Positions 37,654 to 44,069 of a stretch of 47,062 bases of DNA are shown here, one piece after another. Under the pieces are notes generated by a model that was given only the letters and a program-made list of their open reading frames with translations, was not told the origin of the DNA and did no database searches. This DNA is from a virus. The stretch's first letter is position 1. The number at the start of each line of letters is the position of its first letter. Location: IMG/VR virus record IMGVR_UViG_3300014720_000051, positions 1 to 47,062 of that record; one strand, 5' to 3'. Both the position numbers and the translations under genes were made by a program.

Positions 37654-38165
37654 CCTCTTTCAGAACTTTTTAGATCGTATGTTTCTTCAAGTTTTCTTAT
37701 TAATTCTTCTATTGACCCGGCGGACTTTAAGAAGGCTGGAACGTTGTATAGATTCTGTTCTAGTTCATTTCTAATGTCACTAGCAATATTACGTGCTTCT
37801 GTGTTTAAAAGAGCCATATCAGTTCCAGAACGGTCAGCAAGAAGAGATTCAAGTTCCATTTTCTTATCAAGAAGAAATGATCTCATGTCTTCCCTTGACA
37901 TATTAAGGGGTCTTGAGTCATTTATTTCTTTAGAGAAGTTCATAACAAGATCATCTACTAGGGCATTACCGGCATTGTATGATTTGGATAGTCTATAGAC
38001 TTTATTATCTACCGTAGCAACTGTTTCGGTTCCAAGCTCATCAACTGGATCTGGTTCTAGATATAATTTAACTGGTACTGTGATACTTGGTTGTTTTTCT
38101 AAAACGGATTTGCTTATTTCTTCTTTTATAAGGAGGGAGATAACTTCTTTTAATACTTTTTCCAT
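37650..38165 (-). CDS. Helix-tagged protein of unknown function (171 aa)
   Basis: The start at ATG 38165 gives MEKVLKEVISLLIKEEISKS, another clear tag. The body has 'VKLYLEPDPVDELG', 'VATVDNKVYRLSKSYNAGNA' and helical stretches rich in Met/Leu/Asp. The 9-bp inverted repeat AAGGTAATT/AATTACCTT lies directly upstream of the ATG and can fold. No TTGAC promoter. Unknown function. Confidence 0.7.
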   Translation of the reverse strand: MEKVLKEVISLLIKEEISKSVLEKQPSITVPVKLYLEPDPVDELGTETVATVDNKVYRLSKSYNAGNALVDDLVMNFSKEINDSRPLNMSREDMRSFLLDKKMELESLLADRSGTDMALLNTEARNIASDIRNELEQNLYNVPAFLKSAGSIEELIRKLEETYDLKSSERG

Positions 38166-38199
38166 GAAGGTAATTATTTGCTTTTGAATCAATTACCTT
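38166..38199 (-). promoter_or_regulatory. Inverted repeat next to the start codon
   Basis: AAGGTAATT and AATTACCTT separated by 15-16 nt, ending 1 nt before the ATG at 38165; a possible translational or protein-binding operator. Confidence 0.45.
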
Positions 38200-38220
38200 T
38201 AATTGCTGGATAAAAGAAAA

Positions 38221-38242
38221 AGGAGAGGAATTACCCTCTCCT
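38221..38242 (-). terminator. Terminator after amidotransferase copy 1
   Basis: AGGAGAGG/CCTCTCCT stem, TTTTTCTTTTATC tail. Confidence 0.8.
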
Positions 38243-38264
38243 AGTTCCCACGCCCCTTTTTGTT

Positions 38265-38981
38265 TCAAACGTCGGCGTAGATTGACTGCCAATCAACCTC
38301 GCTTCCAAACTTCCCCCAGCCGAGATTCCGCTTCCGAAGCGGGGTGGTGTACCAAGTATCGGGATCCAGACCATCGAAAGAATACTGATTAGCATACCAA
38401 ACCGGGGTTCCCATACCGTCTACGGTATCGATCTCTAGCGCCCCCTCCTTGGGGCACTCAAACCAGCCCGTCTTAGCGTTGACGATTGCGGTGATTCCAC
38501 CAGTAGCGAAAAACACCAGTCGGTTGTTTCCGATGGTCTTACCCATCTTCTCCAAAACGTGCTCACGGAACAGGTCAAGGGGATTATCCCAAGTCAAAAT
38601 CTTAGTGCGGAGAGCCAACGCAAACTGCATCGTATCGCTGGCATCCTTACTGCTAGGCATAGCCTCAATCGTGCCGTTGTGCATCATGTAAAGATCCATT
38701 CCATCCTTCTCTTCGGTGAGGATCGGGAACGGGTGGCACGCAGTCTCCCCAACGGGTCCACGGGTACGGTAGCGGAGGTGAATCGCATGGGGGGTTCCGA
38801 TCAGCATCTCATGGAGATCCCAAAGCTCCGCAAACGTGTACATGCCTCGGAGAGTCTGCACCCTGCCAGACTGACGATCATGCCACATCACACCAACACC
38901 ATCACGGTTGTTGTCAAAGGCAGTCTCAAGGCGGATCTTGAGAAGGGGAGCACCGGTCGGGTTGTTGATAATCTGGCACAT
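38265..38981 (-). CDS. Class II glutamine amidotransferase-like protein (copy 1)
   Basis: 238 residues. Met-Cys start (MCQIINNPTG) gives the N-terminal nucleophile Cys2 of Ntn-type GATase II. 'AIHLRYRTRGPVGETACHPF' supplies the substrate Arg, 'MDLYMMHNGTI' the oxyanion Asn-Gly. The C-terminal 110 residues end 'GWGKFGSEVDWQSIYADV', with no synthase domain. It releases ammonia from glutamine or acts as an amidase; the amidoligase at 18.9 kb is a candidate partner. 66 percent-like similarity by eye to copy 2 (not computed). SD AAAGGGA. Confidence 0.85.
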   Translation of the reverse strand: MCQIINNPTGAPLLKIRLETAFDNNRDGVGVMWHDRQSGRVQTLRGMYTFAELWDLHEMLIGTPHAIHLRYRTRGPVGETACHPFPILTEEKDGMDLYMMHNGTIEAMPSSKDASDTMQFALALRTKILTWDNPLDLFREHVLEKMGKTIGNNRLVFFATGGITAIVNAKTGWFECPKEGALEIDTVDGMGTPVWYANQYSFDGLDPDTWYTTPLRKRNLGWGKFGSEVDWQSIYADV

Positions 38982-39008
38982 TGTCTCGTTCCCTTTCGTT
39001 ATATTCTT

Positions 39009-39036
39009 ATTGTAGCAGATCAGAAAGAAGAGTCAA
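39009..39036 (-). promoter_or_regulatory. Promoter of amidotransferase copy 1
   Basis: TTGACT, 16-bp spacer, TACAAT; 27-nt leader. Confidence 0.75.
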
Positions 39037-39046
39037 GCTTTTTCTT

Positions 39047-39199
39047 TTACCCACCAAAAATTGCCTTGAGCCCCTCCCAAACAATGACAAAAGGCAAAGC
39101 AACGGAGCCAAAGACAAGAAAGACAAGAAACGGCAAGCCAACAAAAAAGAGGCAGATATATGCAAACAGCCAGAAGATTGCGGAACCAAAGTGTCTCAT
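39047..39199 (-). CDS. 50-aa membrane peptide
   Basis: Leaderless. MRHFGSAIFWLFAYICLFFV then GLPFLVFLVFGSVALPFVIV: one or two hydrophobic helices. Confidence 0.65.
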   Translation of the reverse strand: MRHFGSAIFWLFAYICLFFVGLPFLVFLVFGSVALPFVIVWEGLKAIFGG

Positions 39200-39205
39200 A
39201 AGGTT

Positions 39206-39233
39206 ATGATAGCATCATGCTTCTGAATGTCAA
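39206..39233 (-). promoter_or_regulatory. Promoter of the 50-aa membrane peptide
   Basis: TTGACA, 16-bp spacer, TATCAT, 6 nt to the ATG. Confidence 0.75.
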
Positions 39234-39370
39234 CCAAAAAGAATTTGATACCAAGCAAGTGCTGGAGTGACAAAACCAATTAAAAATAATAAAGTTACTA
39301 GGACAACAGCCATAACAAAGAATGCTCCAGCAAAGATTGCTGCCTTAAGTAAGAATATTGGTAAGTCCAT
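39230..39370 (-). CDS. 46-aa membrane peptide
   Basis: MDLPIFLLKAAIFAGAFFVM then VVLVTLLFLIGFVTP; two hydrophobic helices. Follows the 50-aa gene by 12 nt; its TGA is in the next -35. Confidence 0.6.
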   Translation of the reverse strand: MDLPIFLLKAAIFAGAFFVMAVVLVTLLFLIGFVTPALAWYQILFG

Positions 39371-39382
39371 ATCAATTATTCC

Positions 39383-39535
39383 TCATGACATAAAGAAACT
39401 TGCTAGAAGATAAAAAAGATAAGTAAATCCTCCAGCTAATGCTGCTGCAACTGAGATTGCTATTGGCACTCCTAATCCAATGATTATGGGCATTACAATT
39501 AATAATCCAATTAAGGTCTTAATATCTTCCATCAT
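39383..39535 (-). CDS. 50-aa membrane peptide
   Basis: MMEDIKTLIGLLIVMPIIIG then VPIAISVAAALAGGFTYLFY. Paired with the 46-aa gene. TATTTA at 39587-39592 upstream suggests late expression, so the pair could be holin-like (inference from size, topology and motif). Confidence 0.6.
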   Translation of the reverse strand: MMEDIKTLIGLLIVMPIIIGLGVPIAISVAAALAGGFTYLFYLLASFFMS

Positions 39536-39586
39536 GCATTCATGATGCCATAGGAGACAAGATATTTTAACAATATTTCATGTTAT

Positions 39587-39592
39587 TAAATA
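39587..39592 (-). promoter_or_regulatory. TATTTA late-type motif before the membrane-peptide pair
   Basis: TATTTA lies 51 nt upstream of the ATG at 39535. A TTGACT exists upstream but with an abnormal 20-nt spacing. Confidence 0.3.
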
Positions 39593-39643
39593 CTTTTCTT
39601 TTTCCCGCCTTGAGTCAACAGAGATTATTAAAAAGACAAAAAA

Positions 39644-39663
39644 ATAGCCCCATGCGGGGCTAT
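39644..39663 (-). terminator. Terminator after the 85-aa gene
   Basis: ATAGCCCC/GGGGCTAT stem, T7 tail. Confidence 0.85.
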
Positions 39664-39685
39664 AGAAGAGGCTAGAATGTTCTTC

Positions 39686-39943
39686 TCATTCGGAGAAATA
39701 GCCAGGATCCTCGACAACTTCACCGTCATTCTCTTCCAGAAAACAACGAGCATCAGAAATCATCTTGCTAGCAGTCTTGTGCTGACAATTGACAGTACCA
39801 TCGGTAGCACCACACTTGCAAGCCTGCCAACCAAAAGAGCTAGCCAAGCTAGGAAAATCCCAATCAATCTGAACGAAAATATCCCGACCGCTATCGAGAT
39901 CGGTAACAAGAAAGCCACCAGATGCCTTGTCAAGTCGAATCAT
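39686..39943 (-). CDS. 85-aa Cys/His zinc-binding-like protein
   Basis: MIRLDKASGGFLVTDLDSGR then 'ACKCGATDGTVNCQHKTASK', a CxC...CxH arrangement as in SWIM-like zinc sites, and an acidic end. SD GGAGG. Confidence 0.7.
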   Translation of the reverse strand: MIRLDKASGGFLVTDLDSGRDIFVQIDWDFPSLASSFGWQACKCGATDGTVNCQHKTASKMISDARCFLEENDGEVVEDPGYFSE

Positions 39944-39961
39944 TTTGCCTCCGAGTTCTTC

Positions 39962-39989
39962 ATAATATCAGAAGGATAATGGAAGTCAA
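39962..39989 (-). promoter_or_regulatory. Promoter of the 85-aa gene
   Basis: TTGACT, 16-bp spacer, TATTAT; 18-nt leader. Confidence 0.7.
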
Positions 39990-39990
39990 A

Positions 39991-40122
39991 TCAATTTGAT
40001 AGCTGCATCAGGATTGTAACGGTATCATAAACCGTGGACAATTCTGCGGCAAACCATTCTGCGGCTTCCTTAGAGCCTGTAAAATGACAAATATTATCTA
40101 CCCAAACACTATATAGCTTCAT
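39991..40122 (-). CDS. 43-aa hypothetical protein
   Basis: Strong SD AGGAGG. MKLYSVWVDNICHFTGSKEA then EWFAAELSTVYDTVTILMQ. Last gene of the 40.8-40.0 kb run. Confidence 0.6.
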   Translation of the reverse strand: MKLYSVWVDNICHFTGSKEAAEWFAAELSTVYDTVTILMQLSN

Positions 40123-40131
40123 GTTACCCTC

Positions 40132-40215
40132 CTAGAAAAGTAGGTATGCATAAACAAGACTAAAAAACGCAATATTATAAATACCAATTAGAATAATTGA
40201 ATTTGCTCGATGCAT
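40132..40215 (-). CDS. 27-aa membrane peptide
   Basis: MHRANSIILIGIYNIAFFSL and VYAYLLF; single hydrophobic helix, 9 nt before the next ATG. Confidence 0.5.
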   Translation of the reverse strand: MHRANSIILIGIYNIAFFSLVYAYLLF

Positions 40216-40255
40216 AATAGGGTTTAATTATGGGGTAGAAATATCTTATTCTAGG

Positions 40256-40459
40256 TTAAGGTTTAAGATTCGATGAAGAAACTTCGTTTAATGCCCTGAC
40301 TGCATCTGGAGAGATTGTAACATAATCCATGCGATCTGCATTACGAATAACTTTAAAGACATTATTCTCTGGAACCGCAATCAATTCTGGACGTTTAGCA
40401 TAGTTAGTCCAATAAAGCTCATATATATGTCCGTTAGATATATTCCGAACATCAGACAT
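40256..40459 (-). CDS. 67-aa hypothetical protein
   Basis: MSDVRNISNGHIYELYWTNY, 'KRPELIAVPENNVFKVIRNA'. Overlaps the upstream gene by 8 nt. Unknown. Confidence 0.65.
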   Translation of the reverse strand: MSDVRNISNGHIYELYWTNYAKRPELIAVPENNVFKVIRNADRMDYVTISPDAVRALNEVSSSNLKP

Positions 40460-40694
40460 CCGTTACTTCCTCTCTCTTAACAAAGTCGCTATAGAGTAGC
40501 GTAGGCTTACTAATAGCCTCTATCATAGATTGCAGATCCCCAGCGATATCTTCTAGATTATCACCATATGGTGCAACAGGCATGGAGGAGCAATACTGAG
40601 GATTGCCTTCATCATCATAATATACCTCATAGATACCAAGCCATTTAGTACCATCGGTATATTCACGTTCAAGAATTCTGTAATTCCAACTCAT
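40452..40694 (-). CDS. 80-aa conserved hypothetical (NYRI-VYY family)
   Basis: 'MSWNYRILEREY', 'WLGIYEVYYDDEGNPQYCSS' and 'LQSMIEAISKPTLLY' match a small protein seen in many phages and bacteria (W-N-YRI, heVYYD--G-p, A--kP-L). Function unknown. Confidence 0.75.
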   Translation of the reverse strand: MSWNYRILEREYTDGTKWLGIYEVYYDDEGNPQYCSSMPVAPYGDNLEDIAGDLQSMIEAISKPTLLYSDFVKREEVTDV

Positions 40695-40707
40695 ATGAGT
40701 TAACTAT

Positions 40708-40833
40708 TCAACCGGTGAGAATATAAATACCAGTAAAGAAAGTAACAAAGCAAATAACTGCATCTGCCTTAAAACGATACCATGCGACAGGCGAACCAAA
40801 GAAAAGACAGAAACCAATAAACGTACTAATCAT
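40708..40833 (-). CDS. 41-aa membrane peptide
   Basis: MISTFIGFCLFFGSPVAWYR then AVICFVTFFTGIYIL; SD AAAGGAG inside the end of the kinase gene, to which it is coupled. Confidence 0.6.
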   Translation of the reverse strand: MISTFIGFCLFFGSPVAWYRFKADAVICFVTFFTGIYILTG

Positions 40834-40834
40834 A

Positions 40835-41287
40835 TCAAACTCCTTTCACAACAGTTTCAGGAATACCAAGGAAGGCAGGAAGAGGCTGGAAACGATCCTG
40901 CATAGCCTTGACGCTAACATCAGGAACACCATGAAGGTTACGGGCAGCAGCAACCGTAACGGGAGTATCCATTCGGACAACATTAACGATATATCCATAC
41001 GCCCATGCAAGCTGCACATAGCCGTAAAACTCAAAAAGCTGAGTGTTAGTGTTGTCCACCACGACAGTTTCCCGCCAATCAGAAAGAGCAGTCATAAACT
41101 TGCTGTAGCACCACCGATGCGCTTCTCCGAGCTTGTGGGGATTAAACTTATAATCCCCAGCAGAATCAATGAAGAAATCATCGGCGGAGCAAACGTATGC
41201 ACCAGGAAGATGGTCGCGAATATAGGTGCTCTTACCCGAGCCTGAGATCCCACGAAGAATCGTTACCATGTTTTTATCGCAACTCAT
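40835..41287 (-). CDS. P-loop polynucleotide-kinase-like protein
   Basis: 150 residues, single kinase module: Walker A RGISGSGKST (12-21), 'AYVCSADDFFIDSAGDYKFN', 'GEAHRWCYSKFM', VVVDNTNTQLFE, and the lid 'AARNLHGVPDVSVKAMQDRF'. This order matches the AAA_33/N4BP2-like kinases and the kinase half of bacterial Pnkp. Probably phosphorylates 5'-OH RNA or DNA ends. A Pnkp-like phosphatase gene begins 1.2 kb upstream. Confidence 0.85.
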   Translation of the reverse strand: MSCDKNMVTILRGISGSGKSTYIRDHLPGAYVCSADDFFIDSAGDYKFNPHKLGEAHRWCYSKFMTALSDWRETVVVDNTNTQLFEFYGYVQLAWAYGYIVNVVRMDTPVTVAAARNLHGVPDVSVKAMQDRFQPLPAFLGIPETVVKGV

Positions 41288-41306
41288 TGTTTCAACCTCT
41301 TATTCG

Positions 41307-41334
41307 AGAATAGCACACTAAGCTAACGAGTCAA
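41307..41334 (-). promoter_or_regulatory. Promoter of the kinase gene
   Basis: TTGACT, 16-bp spacer, TATTCT; 19-nt leader with SD. Confidence 0.75.
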
Positions 41335-41351
41335 CTCTTTTCTTCAAAAGA

Positions 41352-41552
41352 TCAGTTTAGAAAACTGAATTGTCGAATAATCTGATTTGTCACCCACTTA
41401 GTATCCCCCGGATTATCCGAAAAAGCCACAAGATACTTGCGCTCATAATCCGTAACATCGCTAGCAATAACCGTCACATGATAAGGCTTTCCCAGCACAA
41501 ACATCGTGACTTTATCGCCCTTATTATATAGCTTTTCAACATCTCCAACCAT
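41352..41552 (-). CDS. 66-aa hypothetical protein
   Basis: Start MVGDVEKLYNKGDKVTMFVL at 41552, SD GGAGG 6 nt away. A small beta-barrel-like protein ('KPYHVTVIASDVTDYERKYL'). Preceded by a micro-ORF and a hairpin leader. Confidence 0.65.
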   Translation of the reverse strand: MVGDVEKLYNKGDKVTMFVLGKPYHVTVIASDVTDYERKYLVAFSDNPGDTKWVTNQIIRQFSFLN

Positions 41553-41580
41553 ATTATACCTCCAAGTTTGGATTAAGTGT

Positions 41581-41637
41581 TCAAATAATGACCTCAAGGA
41601 TACAAATATACTCTCCAGAGGTCATATAGGTTGTCAT
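41581..41637 (-). CDS. 18-aa leader peptide
   Basis: MTTYMTSGEYICILEVII, 8 nt after a strong -10. Its coding sequence contains an ATGACCTC/GAGGTCAT hairpin. It ends 28 nt before the 66-aa gene, so it could be an attenuation or leader ORF. Confidence 0.4.
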   Translation of the reverse strand: MTTYMTSGEYICILEVII

Positions 41638-41645
41638 ATATGGTA

Positions 41646-41674
41646 TGTATAACACGATATAAGTGCGGTGTCAA
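41646..41674 (-). promoter_or_regulatory. Promoter of the leader peptide/66-aa unit
   Basis: TTGACA, 17-bp spacer, TATACA, 8 nt to the micro-ORF. Confidence 0.7.
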
Positions 41675-41695
41675 GGGGGAAGATGAATATTTCTT

Positions 41696-42457
41696 TCACA
41701 TTTCCGAACCAAGAGCGAAATACTCACGGCGAGCTTGCACTTGAACAATCTCACGACTACGAGGAAGGTCAGGATCAAGAATCATAGCAGTAAGACGACC
41801 ACCAAAAACTGCTCCGGTGTCAATCCCATAAGCACGACCCATGCCAATTCCATCCCAAGTCTTGATACTCTGTAGACCTACAACGGTATGTCCAAAGATA
41901 ACATCACTTGAACCATCCCAGATTTCAGCCCAGAAAATTGAATCTGGTGGCTGCTTAAATCCAGGCATTACAAGAGAAAGCATCTTACGGGTATCCCGAT
42001 GCACATACCGGACCATCGTAAGAATCTCCTTACTCTGCTTATCGAGCGCAACGCCAGGAAGCAAACCAGCGTGAACAACGATTACATCAAACTGAGGAAG
42101 ATAAATATAATAGGGAAGAGCCGTTAGCCAAGCACGCTCCGTAGCCCCAAGAAGCGAAATGGTACGCTCCTGATCCTCATGCGGAGTCATGGGGTTCTTA
42201 TACTTAGGGTTGCTGGCAATCTTATCCATGTGACCCCAGCGACGAAGAAGCTTTGCGTCATGGTTTCCCTGGATAGCTTCTGCACCAAGCTCCATAGCAA
42301 GTCGAACCACGCCAGGGCTATCAGGACCACGATCTACGAGGTCACCGGCAAAAATACATCTATCGGAATATTTATTATAGTTAACAACATCAAGCAATGT
42401 TTTTAGCTCTGAAAGGCAACCATGAACATCTCCAATTACAATTGTTCTTTTACTCAT
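41696..42457 (-). CDS. PPP-family metallophosphatase, Pnkp-like
   Basis: 253 residues with all PPP metal motifs: IGDVHGC (8-14), GDLVDRGPDS (38-47), 'IQGNHDAKLLRRW' (62-74), VVHAGL, and 'FGHTVVG'. 'GNHDAKLLR' is particularly close to the phosphatase domain of bacterial Pnkp, which removes 2',3'-cyclic and 3'-phosphates from RNA; Ap4A hydrolases are the alternative. The first 100 nt are AT-rich, unlike the rest of the gene, and a GIY-YIG gene overlaps the start on the other strand. Confidence 0.85.
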   Translation of the reverse strand: MSKRTIVIGDVHGCLSELKTLLDVVNYNKYSDRCIFAGDLVDRGPDSPGVVRLAMELGAEAIQGNHDAKLLRRWGHMDKIASNPKYKNPMTPHEDQERTISLLGATERAWLTALPYYIYLPQFDVIVVHAGLLPGVALDKQSKEILTMVRYVHRDTRKMLSLVMPGFKQPPDSIFWAEIWDGSSDVIFGHTVVGLQSIKTWDGIGMGRAYGIDTGAVFGGRLTAMILDPDLPRSREIVQVQARREYFALGSEM

Positions 42458-43234
42458 ACAAATAACGATAACACATTAGGTGGCAAATTTAAAGTTTATA
42501 TTCTATATGATAGTGCCGGAGAAATATTTTACGTTGGAGCAACTGAAAGAGAAATACATATCAGAAAATACCAACATATATCTGACAGCAGAAGAAAAAC
42601 AAAAACTGGAGATTGGTTACATCAATATCATATTAGTAGAAAATTACGTAATTTACGATGGAAATTTGATATCCATGTTATTTGCTGTTTTGAATTCAAA
42701 GAGCATATGTTTGAAGCAGAAAAATTTCACATAGCACGTTTAAGAGAACTTGGCTGTAATCTAGCCAATATTAGTTCTGGTGGAGCTGGTGGTACATGGT
42801 CATTAAATAAAATTTGCGATGAAGCTATGCGAAAAAATTTATGTATTTTAAATTCTGGTGTCAATAACCCAAATTATGGCAAGACCCCATCGCATGAAAC
42901 TAGAATGAAGCAACGTGAAAAAATGAAAAATAGAATTCCAGCTCATTTTAAAGATCCAATTAAAAAAGCCAATGCAATTGCAAAAATGAAAATAAACCGT
43001 CCGAACGTCAAAGGAGAAGCTAATCCAAATTTCGGAAATAGAGGCTCAAAATCTAAATTAGCTAAAGTTTTGTTGCAAATAGATAAAGCTGGTAACGTTA
43101 TCAATAAATTTATTGGACTTAAAGAAGCCGCTAGAACTCTTGGATATAATGAACGTTCTATTCGTAAAGTAATTACAGGATTAAGAAAAACATATCTTGG
43201 TTTCATATGGCGTTATGAAACAAAAAACCCCTGA
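42422..43234 (+). CDS. GIY-YIG homing endonuclease with NUMOD3 repeats
   Basis: 270 residues. The GIY-YIG domain is 'KVYILYDSAGEIFYVGATER' (24-43) with 'LREL' helix and 'NLANISSGGAGG' end. NUMOD3-type 'GVNNPNYGKTPSHETRMKQ' and 'GEANPNFGNRGSKSK' follow, then a helix-turn-helix ending 'KEAARTLGYNERSIRKVITG' as in NUMOD1/HTH. The ATG at 42422 lies inside the divergent phosphatase gene. AT-rich DNA and opposite orientation mark it as an inserted mobile element. Confidence 0.9.
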   Translation: MNISNYNCSFTHTNNDNTLGGKFKVYILYDSAGEIFYVGATEREIHIRKYQHISDSRRKTKTGDWLHQYHISRKLRNLRWKFDIHVICCFEFKEHMFEAEKFHIARLRELGCNLANISSGGAGGTWSLNKICDEAMRKNLCILNSGVNNPNYGKTPSHETRMKQREKMKNRIPAHFKDPIKKANAIAKMKINRPNVKGEANPNFGNRGSKSKLAKVLLQIDKAGNVINKFIGLKEAARTLGYNERSIRKVITGLRKTYLGFIWRYETKNP

Positions 43235-43247
43235 TTTCTCAGGGGTT
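43226..43247 (+). terminator. Terminator of the GIY-YIG gene (bidirectional)
   Basis: AACCCCTGA-TTTC-TCAGGGGTT; it overlaps the stop codon. Confidence 0.85.
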
Positions 43248-43272
43248 AAATATATCTAATTTTAATGGGGTT

Positions 43273-43491
43273 TCAGCAGGAAATGAGGAACTTTTTACAC
43301 ATATCTAGCAGGGCTAGGTTCTTATGCTTTGCTTCTACGTCAACGTCAATGGTATCTAGACGGAAGGCTTCTAGCTGCTGATCGGGGATTGTTATTGGAA
43401 GGAATAATCTCAATATCTGCTTCATCAGCTCACGAAACTCATCCGTGCAACCATGCGGATCACCAACAACAATTGTACGATGGGAAGTCAT
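43273..43491 (-). pseudogene. Truncated PPP-phosphatase N-terminus
   Basis: 72 codons: MTSHRTIVVGDPHGCTDEF is the first PPP metal motif and matches residues 1-19 of the phosphatase on the far side of the GIY-YIG gene (RTIVIGDVHGC). The remaining 45 residues bear no PPP motif. It has its own leaderless early promoter. Most simply, it is the original 5' end of the phosphatase gene, cut off by the insertion. Confidence 0.7.
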
Positions 43492-43497
43492 ATGCTT

Positions 43498-43525
43498 ATC
43501 CTAGCAGGACTCTGAAGGGAGTCAA
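43498..43525 (-). promoter_or_regulatory. Promoter of the phosphatase fragment
   Basis: TTGACT, 16-bp spacer, TAGGAT, 6 nt to the ATG. Probably the original promoter of the phosphatase gene. Confidence 0.75.
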
Positions 43526-43543
43526 AAGATTTCTTCTCTTTTT

Positions 43544-43716
43544 TGATAACCGGGAGAGAGAAGTAGAACTCCCGAATCTAACCAGTAATTAGTTAGATCT
43601 GAGCTTGCGATCAAGAGGATTGCTTAGTCTTCAAAGAATCTTTTCCTAAGAAACAATCAGAGATTTTTCAAATAGAAAATAGATTTGACAGCCTAAGCAA
43701 CCCGCTTGATAGCAAG
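43544..43716 (-). ncRNA. Highly folded non-coding segment, putative structured RNA
   Basis: Three nested or adjacent inverted repeats: 43551-43556/43569-43574 (CGGGAG/CTCCCG), 43576-43582/43592-43598 (ATCTAAC/GTTAGAT) and a long stem 43607-43627/43693-43713 pairing 18 of 21 positions. One further position is G-U on the minus strand but A-C on the plus, favouring a minus-strand RNA. No ORF. Could be an ncRNA or a long 3' UTR. Confidence 0.5.
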
Positions 43717-43717
43717 A

Positions 43718-43798
43718 TCACGAATTAAATAGAAACCCTAGAGCGATTGTTAGACCTAGCGAAACCGAAACGATAATTGTCATCATATTATCCTGCAT
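43718..43798 (-). CDS. 26-aa membrane peptide
   Basis: SD AAAGGAGG. MQDNMMTIIVSVSLGLTIAL and GFLFNS: a single hydrophobic helix. Confidence 0.55.
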   Translation of the reverse strand: MQDNMMTIIVSVSLGLTIALGFLFNS

Positions 43799-43826
43799 GT
43801 GTTCCTCCTTTCCTGTTATTCTTATA

Positions 43827-43843
43827 CGGGGCTATAAGCCCCG
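43827..43843 (-). terminator. Hairpin after the 55-aa basic gene
   Basis: CGGGGCT/AGCCCCG, 3-nt loop; weak U-tract. Confidence 0.55.
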
Positions 43844-43851
43844 GCAAGAGA

Positions 43852-44019
43852 TCACCAGACCTCCCGCCTCCATTCGGTCCTACGAGCCTTGGAGCGGCGC
43901 TTATCGCCGTGCAGACCCCCTCCCGTGCGGAAGATAGCGGCAAGAGCCACCGGGCTGCGGGTGCCCTGGAAAAGCTCCACCGTGGTAGGAAGCGCCTTGC
44001 TGTTCTTTCGCTTGCTCAT
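43852..44019 (-). CDS. 55-aa basic protein, paralogue of 22519-22689
   Basis: MSKRKNSKALPTTVELFQGT, 'SPVALAAIFRTGGGLHGDKR' and SKARRTEWRREVW. Aligns with the 22.6-kb protein throughout; GC-richer than its neighbours. SD AGGAG. Confidence 0.75.
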   Translation of the reverse strand: MSKRKNSKALPTTVELFQGTRSPVALAAIFRTGGGLHGDKRRSKARRTEWRREVW

Positions 44020-44041
44020 TGTCGTTATCTCCTATTCACTT

Positions 44042-44069
44042 AGAATAACACAAGATTAGAAAGTGTCAA
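44042..44069 (-). promoter_or_regulatory. Promoter of the 55-aa gene
   Basis: TTGACA, 16-bp spacer, TATTCT; 22-nt leader. Confidence 0.75.

Noticed and set aside
43544-43716. Group I intron interpretation of the folded region
   Set aside because: I could not identify the conserved P/Q/R/S core, and the flanking phosphatase pieces are not in splice-ready register.
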